Part shown: one piece after another, positions 18,310 through 26,304 of the stretch | Position numbering within the stretch: position 1 is the first letter of the stretch | Layout: every line of letters begins with the position of its first letter | From: Sphingomonadaceae bacterium | GTDB lineage: Bacteria > Pseudomonadota > Alphaproteobacteria > Sphingomonadales > Sphingomonadaceae | Reading direction: 5' to 3' | NCBI GenBank assembly: GCA_024236155.1 | Contig: JACKLA010000008.1 | Location: forward strand, 1 to 64,000 | Length of the DNA: 64,000 nucleotides | The notes under the pieces: model-generated | Databases searched by the model: none | Told to the model about the DNA's origin: nothing | The model's input: the letters and a program-made list of their open reading frames with translations, nothing else | Made by a program: the position numbers and the translations under genes

Positions 18310-18967
18310 GTTCCTCCGCGTCCGATCTCGCTGCAAGCGGATGCGCGGACACGGCAAGATACTGCCGACACACTAGCGGCAGCTCCGCACGCAAAACTTC
18401 CAGTTCCTCGTCACGTGCTCCTCGCTCGAGCACCGTGCGGACTGAACCACCCATCACAGCAAGCAGCATGAAGGCCACTTCGCGTGGCCGTGCCACGACC
18501 GCGTCAGATGCAGTCGTGAGCAGCGTTTCGATCGCATCGATCATCTGAACCGATCTCTCGCGCGTCATTTCGACAATGTCGAATTCTGCGGCAATGCCGT
18601 AGATCGCGCGCGATCCGACGATATCGGCAGTTTTTGCGTCAAGCCAGGCTGCAGCAATGCCATCGGAAATCGCACATAGCGAGCGCCCGGTGAGGTCGGC
18701 TGCCGCGTTTTCCATCGCGGCGGCAATCGCTTCCAGTTGCGCCGTGACAAGCGCGAACAGCAGCGCCTCCTTATGCGGGTAATACTGGTACATCGTGCCG
18801 ACCGATACGCCTGCCCTCTCCGCAACGCGCGTGGTCGTCAATCGCGCAACCCCATCGGTCAGCAAAAGCTGAATAGTTGCGGTGTGAATCGCCTCGACCG
18901 TCGCTGTCGAACGCGCCTGACTGGGGGATTTCCGCGGTTTCAGGGCCAATGGAGTGGGGCGAGTCAT
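18296..18967 (-). CDS. TetR-family transcriptional regulator
   Basis: 223 aa. The N-terminal HTH is recognisable (VEAIHTATIQLLLTDGVARL then TTRVAERAGVSVGTMYQYYPHKEALL, about residues 24-72), with the TetR signature YQYYPHKEAL. The helical ligand domain is variable. It is divergently transcribed from the SDR gene at 19041 across a 73-bp gap containing a near-perfect 19-bp palindrome. It most likely represses that SDR gene and possibly itself. The ligand is unknown. Confidence 0.9.
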   Translation of the reverse strand: MTRPTPLALKPRKSPSQARSTATVEAIHTATIQLLLTDGVARLTTTRVAERAGVSVGTMYQYYPHKEALLFALVTAQLEAIAAAMENAAADLTGRSLCAISDGIAAAWLDAKTADIVGSRAIYGIAAEFDIVEMTRERSVQMIDAIETLLTTASDAVVARPREVAFMLLAVMGGSVRTVLERGARDEELEVLRAELPLVCRQYLAVSAHPLAARSDAEELTRV

Positions 18968-19008
18968 ATGCGAATTCCAAACCTGAAGAATAGTTCATAT
19001 TTAGTCGC

Positions 19009-19027
19009 GGTTCCCAATTTGGCAACC
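19009..19027. promoter_or_regulatory. Candidate TetR operator palindrome
   Basis: GGTTCCCAATTTGGCAACC reads as an inverted repeat around 19018 with a single mismatched pair. It is 13 bases upstream of the SDR ATG and 42 bases from the TetR ATG, overlapping the expected 5' leader of the SDR transcript. Size and symmetry fit TetR-family operators. Assignment is by position and symmetry only. Confidence 0.6.
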
Positions 19028-19040
19028 AAGGAGACATTCC

Positions 19041-19802
19041 ATGCCGACTATTCTCATCACCGGTTGTTCGACCGGCTTCGGGCTGGAAACCGCCCGCCTC
19101 TTCCTTGATCGCGGCTGGACCGTTGTTGCGACAATGCGCGATCCGCAAGCCAACAAGCTTGCCCCGTCCCCTAACCTGCGGGTCCTGCCGCTGGACGTGA
19201 CTGACGAGGCCAGCATTGCCAATGCCTTGGCCGAGGCCGGCACAATCGATGTTCTGGTGAACAATGCCGGTATCGGCTGGGTCAATGCACTCGAAGGCAC
19301 CTCCACCGAGGTGATCCGCCGACTGTTCGAAACCAATACCTTCGGCACAATGGCCATGGCGCGCGCGGTACTGCCCAGCATGCGCGAACGCGGATCGGGG
19401 ACTATCATCAATGTTACTTCGAGCGTGACGCTAAAGCCGTTGCCGCTGTTTACCGCCTATACTGCCAGCAAGGCTGCGGTAAATGCGATGACCGCTGTCC
19501 TGGCAGGAGAGGTCGCGCAATTCGGAATCCGAGCCATCACGGTTATGCCGGGGCAATCACCCGAAACCGCCTTTGCCGACAATGTGGCTGGGAAAATCCA
19601 GGAAGAAGGCGGGTTCGCCGCACCCTATATGGAAATGGTCGAGCAGGTGCTGGCGCGACACGCCCGGCTCGATCCGAACGAGACAACCCGGCCGCTCGAT
19701 GTTGCAGAGGTCATCTGGCGGGCAGCAACCGATCCGCAATGCCCGGGCGAAATCCCGGCAGGGGTCGACGCTGTAGCCTGGGCTGCGGAAATCGCCGCTT
19801 AG
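19041..19802 (+). CDS. Short-chain dehydrogenase/reductase
   Basis: 253 aa classical SDR. The NAD(P)-binding motif TGCSTGFG is near residue 7. NNAGIGW is the structural motif, and the catalytic Ser-Tyr-Lys is in TSSVTLKPLPLFTAYTASKAA. A strong Shine-Dalgarno (AAGGAGA) precedes the ATG. The divergent TetR gene suggests inducible expression, perhaps by a xenobiotic or carbonyl substrate. The substrate cannot be read from sequence. Its TAG stop overlaps the TAA of the convergent helicase gene in a 4-nt TTAG. Confidence 0.9.
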   Translation: MPTILITGCSTGFGLETARLFLDRGWTVVATMRDPQANKLAPSPNLRVLPLDVTDEASIANALAEAGTIDVLVNNAGIGWVNALEGTSTEVIRRLFETNTFGTMAMARAVLPSMRERGSGTIINVTSSVTLKPLPLFTAYTASKAAVNAMTAVLAGEVAQFGIRAITVMPGQSPETAFADNVAGKIQEEGGFAAPYMEMVEQVLARHARLDPNETTRPLDVAEVIWRAATDPQCPGEIPAGVDAVAWAAEIAA

Positions 19803-21166
19803 CTGAAACCGACGCCGAGGAAGTCCGGCTTGGGGCCATTCCATTCGCCTGCGGGGACCGGTTCGTCATCCTCGTCGCGGCGTTTGCGGCTGCGGGCAGG
19901 CTTTTCCGCCCGGTCCGCCGTCTCGGCCCGCTCGCGGCGCGGTTTTTTCGGGCGTTCCTCGCGCGGCTCGTCATCGTCGCGGCGGGAGCGAGCGCGTTTC
20001 GGCTTGTCCTCGGCCTCCGGCTCGGGTGCAGGTTTCAGCTCTACACGGACGTCCTTCTTGCCGAACACCGGAACTTCGCTGCCGGTCAGCTTCTCGACAT
20101 TTTCGATCGCTTCGGCATCTTCCTTGGCGACGAAAGTGAAGGCGCGGCCCTTGGCCCCTGCCCGGCCCGTGCGGCCGATGCGGTGGACGTAGTCGTCCGG
20201 GTGCCATGGCGTGTCGAAGTTGAACACATGGCTCACGCCCTTGATGTCCAGCCCGCGCGCGGCGACGTCGCTGGCGACGAGGATGTTGATATCGCCCGAT
20301 TTGAAGCGATTGAGTTCCTTGATCCGGCTTGCCTGGTCCATATCGCCATGGATCTCGCCGCTGGCGAAACCGTGGCGCTGCAGGCTCTTGTTGACCTCGC
20401 GCACGGTCGTCTTGCGATTGGCGAAGATGATTGCGGTCTCGACCAGGTCGTTGCGCAGCAGCCAGCGCAGCGTCTCACGCTTCTGGCGGCTTTGCACCGG
20501 CACCTTGAACGCGGTGATATCCTTGTTGGTGCTGGCCGCGCGACTGACCTCGATCCGCTTGGGATTGCTGAGGAATTTCTTGGCCAGCTTCTCGATCGGG
20601 GGCGGCATGGTGGCGCTGAACAGCATGGTCTGGCGCGTTTCGGGCAGCTTGGAACAGATGAACTCGATGTCCGGGATGAAGCCCATGTCGAGCATCCGGT
20701 CCGCCTCGTCGACGACCAGCAATTCGCAGCCATTGAGCAGGATCTTGCCACGTTCGAACAGGTCCATCAGGCGGCCCGGCGTGGCGATCAGCACATCGAC
20801 GCCCTCGTTCAGTGCCTTGACCTGGTCGCCCATCTGCACGCCGCCGATCAGCAGCGCCATCTTCAGGTCGTGGTTCTTGCCGTATTTCTCGAAATTCTCC
20901 GCAACCTGCGCCGCGAGTTCGCGGGTCGGTTCGAGAATCAGGCTGCGCGGCATCAGCGCGCGGCGGCGACCATTGGCCATGATGTCGATCATCGGCAGCA
21001 CGAAGCTGGCGGTCTTGCCAGTGCCGGTCTGCGCAATGCCGATCAGGTCCTTCATCATCAGGACCGGCGGGATCGCTTCGGCCTGGATCGAGGTCGGCTG
21101 GGTATAGCCAGCGTCGGCTATCGCTGCGAGCAGTTCGGGAGAAAGGCCGAGATCGGCAAAAGTCAT
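19799..21166 (-). CDS. rhlE: DEAD-box RNA helicase, RhlE type
   Basis: 455 aa from the ATG at 21166 (MTFADLGLSPELLAAIADAGY). Motifs: Q motif GYTQPTSIQAEAIP, I AQTGTGKTASF, Ia PTRELAAQ, II VVDEADRMLDMGF and III SAT. The C-terminal helicase half has DVAARGLDIKGV and HRIGRTGRAG. A basic, Arg/Glu-rich tail of about 80 residues (RSRRDDDEPREERPKKPRRE) is typical of RhlE proteins and likely binds RNA. Probably acts in rRNA maturation or RNA decay. An upstream start 11 codons earlier is possible but less typical. Confidence 0.93.
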   Translation of the reverse strand: MTFADLGLSPELLAAIADAGYTQPTSIQAEAIPPVLMMKDLIGIAQTGTGKTASFVLPMIDIMANGRRRALMPRSLILEPTRELAAQVAENFEKYGKNHDLKMALLIGGVQMGDQVKALNEGVDVLIATPGRLMDLFERGKILLNGCELLVVDEADRMLDMGFIPDIEFICSKLPETRQTMLFSATMPPPIEKLAKKFLSNPKRIEVSRAASTNKDITAFKVPVQSRQKRETLRWLLRNDLVETAIIFANRKTTVREVNKSLQRHGFASGEIHGDMDQASRIKELNRFKSGDINILVASDVAARGLDIKGVSHVFNFDTPWHPDDYVHRIGRTGRAGAKGRAFTFVAKEDAEAIENVEKLTGSEVPVFGKKDVRVELKPAPEPEAEDKPKRARSRRDDDEPREERPKKPRRERAETADRAEKPARSRKRRDEDDEPVPAGEWNGPKPDFLGVGFS

Positions 21167-21303
21167 AGGTATCGGGTCTGTCCGGATAGAAGGCCGCAAG
21201 GGCCACTTGTGCAGCGCAGCAAATCCACGCTGGAATGGCCGCGCCTTTGCGCGGGAAAAGCGAAAAAGTCAAGAAAAGGGCGGCACCAGCGCCCGGCGGG
21301 CAA

Positions 21304-21870
21304 TCAGGTGTCGACCCGGACCAGTTGGCGAATGCGCCTCATTTCGCACTTCGCGCCAGTGCGGGACTGCAGCTTGTCACGCTCGATACAGATGTTTCCG
21401 TCCTTGCGCGGTTCGACGTAGAAGCCGGAATAATAGTCCTGCGCAGAGCAGGCTTTCTCGAGGTTGGCGGCGATGATCCGCTGGTCACGCATGAACAGCA
21501 CCAGCCGGTTGTCCTTCGCCGGCATCACCCCGGCGATCCCCCGCAGCGGCAGGCATTTGCCGATCTTGCGTTCGACCATCTGCTTGGGGATTTCCCCGCG
21601 CGGCAAGGTCGAGGTGAGATCGGTCCGCGGGGACGAACGCTGGGGCGAGATGCGGATAATCACCCGCTGCTCGACCCTCACCTGGTATTGCACAGGCGCC
21701 GAATCCGGCGCGTTGAAAGGCAGCCAGCCGGATGGGGTGGTATTGGTGTCATCCTGCTTTTCGGGCGCTGCAGCAGCAATCGCCTCTTCCCCCTGCCCCT
21801 CACGCGCACCATCGGTCGGCTGCGGGAACAGCAGCGCAACAGGCAGGAAATAGGCGGCAAAATGCGGCAT
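21304..21870 (-). CDS. Conserved secreted hypothetical protein
   Basis: 188 aa from the ATG at 21870: a short hydrophobic leader (MPHFAAYFLPVALLFPQ) and a polar Gly/Ala/Glu-rich segment. A conserved-looking beta-rich region follows (VQYQVRVEQRVIIRISP, then KIGKCLPLRGIAGVMPAKDN) with three Cys residues spread over the last 80 residues. I do not recognise a family. The leader suggests export. It lies between rhlE and the divergent FAD oxidase gene. Confidence 0.65.
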   Translation of the reverse strand: MPHFAAYFLPVALLFPQPTDGAREGQGEEAIAAAAPEKQDDTNTTPSGWLPFNAPDSAPVQYQVRVEQRVIIRISPQRSSPRTDLTSTLPRGEIPKQMVERKIGKCLPLRGIAGVMPAKDNRLVLFMRDQRIIAANLEKACSAQDYYSGFYVEPRKDGNICIERDKLQSRTGAKCEMRRIRQLVRVDT

Positions 21871-22042
21871 CTGGCGGCGCTCGAAACTCCCTGGATCGCC
21901 CCGCAAACGCAATCCAGCGAAGAGGCAATTTCGCCGATATAGCGAGACAGTTTGAATGTCGGCTTAATTGCTTGCATGCCAATTGCAACAGTGCATTCCA
22001 GCGGTGGCGCAACGCCGACCCTCTGTGGCATAGGGCCATTAT

Positions 22043-23491
22043 ATGATCGACAGGCAGCAATTCATCGCCCGGGCGCAGGCCATGCTGGGGCCGCGCGGCT
22101 TCACCCACGATAGCGACATCATGGCCCCATCGCTGACCGACTGGCGCGGGCGCTATAGCGGCAAGGCGCTGGGGCTTGCCTCACCGGCATCGACCGAAGA
22201 GGTCGCCCAATTCGTCTCCCTGTGCGCCGCGCATCGCGTGGCAATCGTGCCGCAGGGCGGGAACAGCGGAATGTCGGGCGGCGCAACCCCCGATGCCAGT
22301 GGCGAGGCGGTGGTCCTCTCGCTCCGGCGGCTCGACGCGATCGGCGAGATCGACGTCGATGCAGGCAAGGTCACCTGCGGCGCAGGCGTTATCCTGCAGG
22401 TGCTGCACGAAGCTGCGGCAAAGGAGCGGCTGCGCTTCCCCCTGACGCTGGGCGGCAAGGGTTCGGCCACCATCGGGGGGCTCATCTCGACCAATGCCGG
22501 CGGGACTCAGGTGCTGCGCCACGGGGCGATGCGTGCGCAGGTACTCGGGATCGAGGCGGTGCTGGCCGATGGGCAGGTGTTCAATTCGCTGCTCCCGCTC
22601 AAGAAGGACAATCGCGGTTTCGACCTCAAGCAGATGCTGATCGGGTCCGAAGGCACGCTGGGCATCGTCACCGCCGCCACACTGAGGCTGCTGCCGGAGA
22701 TCGGCGGACGGACGGTAGTCTGGGTCGGACTCGGTTCGATCACCGATGCCCGCAGGCTGCTGCTCCATTGCGAGCGCACCGTGGGCGACCGCCTCGAAGG
22801 GTTCGAGGTCCTGCCCCGGCACTGCCTCGATGCGGTGCTCGACCACCTGCCCGATGCGCGCTCGCCCCTCGGCGGCCAGCACGAATGGCACGCCCTGATC
22901 GAGCTGGTGGCGGAACAGGGCGCGGCGGATAGCCTCGATAGCCTGGCGCAAGCCATGCTCGAAACGCCTTTCGAAAACGGACTGATCGAGGACGCCACAA
23001 TCGCCACCAGCGAAACGCAGGCCGAACAGTTCTGGCTGCTGCGCGATTCGATCTCTCCTGCAGAGCGCGCGATCGGGCCGGCGATGCAACACGACATTTC
23101 GGTTCCGGTCGAACGGATGGCCGACTTTGTCGAACAGGCGGTCCCGCAGGTCGAAACACGCTTTCCCGGCACCGCCGCACTGGCCTTTGGTCATCTCGGC
23201 GACGGCAATGTGCATTTCCACGTGCTTGCCCCCCCAGGCGCCGTGCGCGGGGTGTGGGAAGAAGCCGATGGCAAGGAAATCAGCATGTTCGTGCACGATC
23301 TTGTCACCGATTGGGGCGGGTCGATCAGCGCCGAACACGGTATCGGGCAAATGAAGCTTGCCGAACTGGAGCGCCTCGGCGACCCGGTCTCGCTGGGCCT
23401 GATGCGCAGGGTGAAGGATGCGCTCGATCCGCTGGGAATTCTCAACCCCGGCAAGCTCGTACCGCTTGCGCAGAAAGCCCCCAGCCCCTAA
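22043..23491 (+). CDS. FAD-linked oxidase, D-2-hydroxyacid dehydrogenase (GlcD/D2HGDH) type
   Basis: 482 aa. The N-terminal PCMH-type FAD domain has VPQGGNSGMSGGA and IGSEGTLGIVTAATL. The C-terminal FAD-linked oxidase domain carries the metal/substrate histidines in FGHLGDGNVHFHV and SAEHGIGQMK. Members oxidise D-2-hydroxyglutarate, D-lactate or glycolate; D-2-hydroxyglutarate dehydrogenase-like is my best guess. Monocistronic or paired loosely with the SapC gene 75 bp downstream. Confidence 0.88.
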   Translation: MIDRQQFIARAQAMLGPRGFTHDSDIMAPSLTDWRGRYSGKALGLASPASTEEVAQFVSLCAAHRVAIVPQGGNSGMSGGATPDASGEAVVLSLRRLDAIGEIDVDAGKVTCGAGVILQVLHEAAAKERLRFPLTLGGKGSATIGGLISTNAGGTQVLRHGAMRAQVLGIEAVLADGQVFNSLLPLKKDNRGFDLKQMLIGSEGTLGIVTAATLRLLPEIGGRTVVWVGLGSITDARRLLLHCERTVGDRLEGFEVLPRHCLDAVLDHLPDARSPLGGQHEWHALIELVAEQGAADSLDSLAQAMLETPFENGLIEDATIATSETQAEQFWLLRDSISPAERAIGPAMQHDISVPVERMADFVEQAVPQVETRFPGTAALAFGHLGDGNVHFHVLAPPGAVRGVWEEADGKEISMFVHDLVTDWGGSISAEHGIGQMKLAELERLGDPVSLGLMRRVKDALDPLGILNPGKLVPLAQKAPSP

Positions 23492-23566
23492 AGCGCGCGC
23501 TTCATGCGCCGGGGGGCGCCCGCCCCCTGATCGCAACGACATTCATTTATGGACCGGAGACGTTCA

Positions 23567-24340
23567 ATGGCCAGCGCGCCGCAACCCACCCTGCCCCTGT
23601 TCTACCAGGACCTCATGCCGCTCAACAGCCGCGATCACAAAGGCTTCAAGACGCGTTCGATGGATGCTGCCCCGTGGCTGAAAAACCAGCATGCCGTGCC
23701 ATTGACCGCCGACGAATTCGTGCAGGCATCGCGTCATTTCCCGATCGTATTCTCATCGGGCGAGAACCCGCTCCCGCTGGCACTGATGGGCCTCAATGAA
23801 GGCATCAACACATTCGTCGACGACGAAGGCAAGGTGAACGAGCCGGTCTACCTTCCGGCCTATATCCGTCGCTACCCCTTCATGCTCGCCAAGCTTTCGC
23901 CCGAAAGCGAGGAACTGTCGCTGTGCTTCGATCCGACCGCCGACCTGATCGGCGAATTCGACGAAGGCCTGGCACTGTTCGACGGTGACGGCGCGAGCGA
24001 GCAGACCAAGGCCATCCTCAAGTTCTGCGAAGACTTCGAGCAGGCCGGCCAGCGGACCAAGGCGCTGACGGACGAACTCAAGGCGCACGACCTGCTGATG
24101 GACGGCGAAATCGCGATCTCGACCAATGACAACCCCGACAAGCCCTATGTCTATCGTGGGTTCCAGATGGTGAACCAGGAAAAGCTGCGCGAAGTGCGCG
24201 GTGACCAGCTGCGCAAGTGGAACGAGAACGGCCTGCTCATGCTGATCCATGCGCATATCTTCTCGCTCGACCTGATGCGCAACATCTTCGGTCGCCAGCA
24301 GGCGCAGGGCAAAGGCCCGCAGCTCGCCCCGGCGAACTGA
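23567..24340 (+). CDS. SapC-family protein
   Basis: 257 aa from the ATG at 23567 (MASAPQPTLPLFYQDLMPLN). The SapC pattern is seen in HFPIVFSSGENPLPLALMGL and YLPAYIRRYPFMLA, then the C-terminal FQMVNQEKLREVRGDQLRKW. The name comes from a Campylobacter S-layer-linked gene; in sphingomonads it is a widespread cytosolic-looking protein of unknown role, often in many copies. No signal peptide is visible. It is followed by two strong RNA structures. Confidence 0.88.
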   Translation: MASAPQPTLPLFYQDLMPLNSRDHKGFKTRSMDAAPWLKNQHAVPLTADEFVQASRHFPIVFSSGENPLPLALMGLNEGINTFVDDEGKVNEPVYLPAYIRRYPFMLAKLSPESEELSLCFDPTADLIGEFDEGLALFDGDGASEQTKAILKFCEDFEQAGQRTKALTDELKAHDLLMDGEIAISTNDNPDKPYVYRGFQMVNQEKLREVRGDQLRKWNENGLLMLIHAHIFSLDLMRNIFGRQQAQGKGPQLAPAN

Positions 24341-24368
24341 CACCGCCTTACAGGAATTATTGAAAAAC

Positions 24369-24407
24369 AGGGCCGGATCGGGGCTTGAAAAGCCTCGGTC
24401 CGGCCCT
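24369..24407 (+). terminator. Long GC-rich hairpin after the SapC gene
   Basis: Outer stem AGGGCCGGA / TCCGGCCCT (24369-24377 with 24399-24407) extends through an inner stem closed by a GAAA loop. There is no U tract, so intrinsic termination would be inefficient. It may instead protect the sapC 3' end. Confidence 0.45.
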
Positions 24408-24420
24408 CATATATTGGGCA

Positions 24421-24520
24421 TCCGGTCAGCTCCCCCCCTCACGCTGGCCGGACGTGTGCGCTTCGGCGCACCCTCCCTGAACCTTGGCCACCTCGTGCCG
24501 CGTGCACGAGGTGGTTTTTT
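24421..24520 (+). ncRNA. Candidate structured small RNA with CU-rich loops
   Basis: Three hairpins follow one another. The first is TCCGGTCAGC / GCTGGCCGGA with a C-rich 12-nt loop (24431-24442). The second is GTGCGC-TTCG-GCGCAC (24456-24471), a UUCG tetraloop. The third is CCACCTCGTGC / GCACGAGGTGG (24488-24514) followed by six U: a textbook intrinsic terminator. The loop and the linker after hairpin 2 (CCCTCCCTGAACC) are unpaired CCUCCC-type sequences able to pair with Shine-Dalgarno regions, a recurring design in alphaproteobacterial sRNAs. A weak promoter (TTGAAA 24385, TATATT 24410, spacing 19) precedes it. It could be independent or a processed sapC 3'UTR. Confidence 0.55.
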
Positions 24521-24538
24521 CTTGCCTGTTCGGATTTT

Positions 24539-25486
24539 CTACTCGGCAGCCAGCGGGATCTGCCCACGGCGCCCCATATCGGCTGCCTCACCCGCCAGTA
24601 CGCGGACCAGCCGCGACACAGTCGCGACCACACCGGCAAGACCATCGGCCGGGTCGACATGATCGCTGTCGAGATAAAGATCGCGGCAGATTTCGAGCTG
24701 GATCGCGTGGATCCCTCCACGCTGGCTGGCATGGCGATCGAGCACGAAGCCACCGGCATAGGGGCGGTTATGCGCCACCACCGCTCCATCTGAGGCAAGC
24801 TGCCTGAGGGCGGCCGCGACAAGCCTGTCATCGGCCGAGGCCCCGAAACGGTCCCCGATAACATATTGCGCCGCCCGGTCCTGCGGATGGGCCTTTTTCA
24901 GCGGGGGCATCGAATGCAGGTCAACCAGCAGCGCCGCCCCCCACCGTTCCCGGCAATGGGCCAGCGCTTCGGCCAGCGCGCGGTGATAGGGGGCATGCAC
25001 CTGCCCGATCCTTGCATCGAGTTCCGACCCGGTGAGGGGCCGGTTCCATATCTCGCCCAGCCGCGGCAGGCGGCGCGGAACCAGGCCCAGCCCGCTGCGC
25101 GCGCGCTGGTTTGAGTTGCCGGGGCGGCCACCCGACGGCGCGCCCTCGGCGACCATCGTCCAGTCGACATCGCTGCAATCGCGGTTGAGGTCGATCATCG
25201 CGCGCGGTGCGTGGGCAACCATCAGCGCTGCGCCCGTTTGCCGGGCAACCTCGGTTGCGATCCGGTCGACATAGCGGTCTTCGAGCCGCAAGGCCGACCA
25301 TTCCGGCTTGCGCATCCGCTTCCACAATTCCTCCGGGTAGGAACGTCCGGCATGCGGCACGGCGAGGATCACCGGTGTGGGCAGGCCGTCGGGAACCGAC
25401 AGCGTATAGGCGGGCTTGCGCGTGCCGGGGATGGTGCCGCCGCGATGCGACAGCGAATCGCCCTTCTTGTCCCTGCCCTCTGCCAT
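24539..25486 (-). CDS. N-formylglutamate amidohydrolase family protein
   Basis: 315 aa. Family motifs: PVILAVPHAGRSYPEE, LRLEDRYVDRI, HAPRAMIDLNRDCSD, and LLVDLHSMPP. Canonical HutG-type enzymes split N-formylglutamate at the end of histidine degradation, but no hut genes are adjacent. Sphingomonad homologs outside hut operons may act on other N-formyl or N-acyl amino acids. It is convergent with the candidate sRNA terminator 19 bp away. The start at 25486 is probable; nothing downstream gives a better Shine-Dalgarno. Confidence 0.85.
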   Translation of the reverse strand: MAEGRDKKGDSLSHRGGTIPGTRKPAYTLSVPDGLPTPVILAVPHAGRSYPEELWKRMRKPEWSALRLEDRYVDRIATEVARQTGAALMVAHAPRAMIDLNRDCSDVDWTMVAEGAPSGGRPGNSNQRARSGLGLVPRRLPRLGEIWNRPLTGSELDARIGQVHAPYHRALAEALAHCRERWGAALLVDLHSMPPLKKAHPQDRAAQYVIGDRFGASADDRLVAAALRQLASDGAVVAHNRPYAGGFVLDRHASQRGGIHAIQLEICRDLYLDSDHVDPADGLAGVVATVSRLVRVLAGEAADMGRRGQIPLAAE

Positions 25487-25582
25487 GCTTCACCTTGCTG
25501 CCTGCCCCGGCGATCTGTGTCAAAGCAGGGCGAATGTAAAACCGCCAAAGATTTCTTAAGCTGATTGGGCTATCGGGGCTGC

Positions 25583-25972
25583 ATGACGGACAACCAGAAA
25601 CTGCGAATCCTGCTTGCGGAAGACGAAGAGGCGATGCGCACCTACCTCGGGCGCGCGCTCGAAAATGCCGGTTACGAGGTCGTTTCGGTCGATCGCGGCA
25701 CCGAAGCCGTGCCGAAACTCGAATCGGAACGGTTCGACCTGCTGCTGTCGGACATCGTGATGCCCGAGATGGACGGGATCGAACTCGCCCAGCGATGCAA
25801 CGAGGTGAGCCCGCATACGAAGGTGATGTTCATCACCGGATTCGCTGCCGTGACGCTCAAGGCCAGCCGCGAACAGCCACAGGCGAAAGTGCTGTCCAAG
25901 CCGTTCCACCTGCGCGACCTCGTGCTCGAAGTGGAGCGTGTTTTTGCCGGTGAAGCCGCCGCGTCACTTTAA
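25583..25972 (+). CDS. cpdR: Single-domain response regulator CpdR
   Basis: 129 aa receiver without output domain. Acidic pocket AEDEE, phosphoacceptor Asp57 in LLLSDIVMPEMDG, and Lys106 in VLSKPFHLRDLV. The block VMFITGFAAVTL and the order of motifs match Caulobacter CpdR closely. Unphosphorylated CpdR primes ClpXP to degrade substrates such as PdeA and localises the protease at the pole; its phosphate comes from the CckA-ChpT relay. cckA lies about 16 kb away in this window. I chose the ATG at 25583; an in-frame start six codons earlier adds no family-like sequence. Confidence 0.9.
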   Translation: MTDNQKLRILLAEDEEAMRTYLGRALENAGYEVVSVDRGTEAVPKLESERFDLLLSDIVMPEMDGIELAQRCNEVSPHTKVMFITGFAAVTLKASREQPQAKVLSKPFHLRDLVLEVERVFAGEAAASL

Positions 25973-26024
25973 CGATTTTCACCCCTTGCGCGGCCGTTAG
26001 CCTGTCGCTACATGGCGCGCCTGC

Positions 26025-26060
26025 CCCGGACCCGATCCGGGACCTGCCGCGATTGCGGCA
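26025..26060. repeat. Two adjacent palindromes upstream of tRNA-Val
   Basis: CCCGGACCCGATCCGGG (26025-26041) and TGCCGCGATTGCGGCA (26045-26060) each fold into a hairpin just before the tRNA. The first resembles a REP-type unit. Either could be a processing or attenuation structure. Confidence 0.5.
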
Positions 26061-26073
26061 CCGCCGATGGTGT

Positions 26074-26148
26074 GGGCGTATAGCTCAGTGGTAGAGCACT
26101 ATGTTGACATCGTAGGGGTCGGAAGTTCAATCCTTCCTACGCCCACCA
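26074..26148 (+). tRNA. tRNA-Val (anticodon GAC)
   Basis: 75 nt including an encoded CCA. The acceptor stem GGGCGTA pairs with TACGCCC; the D arm is GCTCAGTGGTAGAGC. The anticodon stem is CTATG/CGTAG with loop TTGACAT, giving anticodon GAC (Val, GUC/GUU codons). The T arm is GGAAGTTCAATCCTTCC. All arms pair. A possible promoter (TTGCGC at 25986, CTACAT at 26008) lies upstream. Confidence 0.97.
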
Positions 26149-26158
26149 TCGGATAAAG

Positions 26159-26182
26159 AGCCCGCCTGCATGGCGGGCTTTA
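26159..26182 (+). terminator. Terminator hairpin after tRNA-Val
   Basis: AGCCCGCC / GGCGGGCT stem (26159-26166 with 26172-26179), 5-nt loop, then TTTATC. Ten bases after the tRNA 3' end. The U tract is short. Confidence 0.65.
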
Positions 26183-26304
26183 TCATATGCGCCAGCATCC
26201 GCTCGCATGTGGACCAAACTCTTGCAGCTTGTCGCATAGTTACAATACTGCCTGATCGCCGGTGCCATCATCGTTGACCTAAAACTACATAACGGGTCGG
26301 CGAA

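Noticed and set aside
26074..26304. Integrated island attachment site at tRNA-Val
   Set aside because: I saw no second copy of the tRNA 3' end within the window and no integrase gene.
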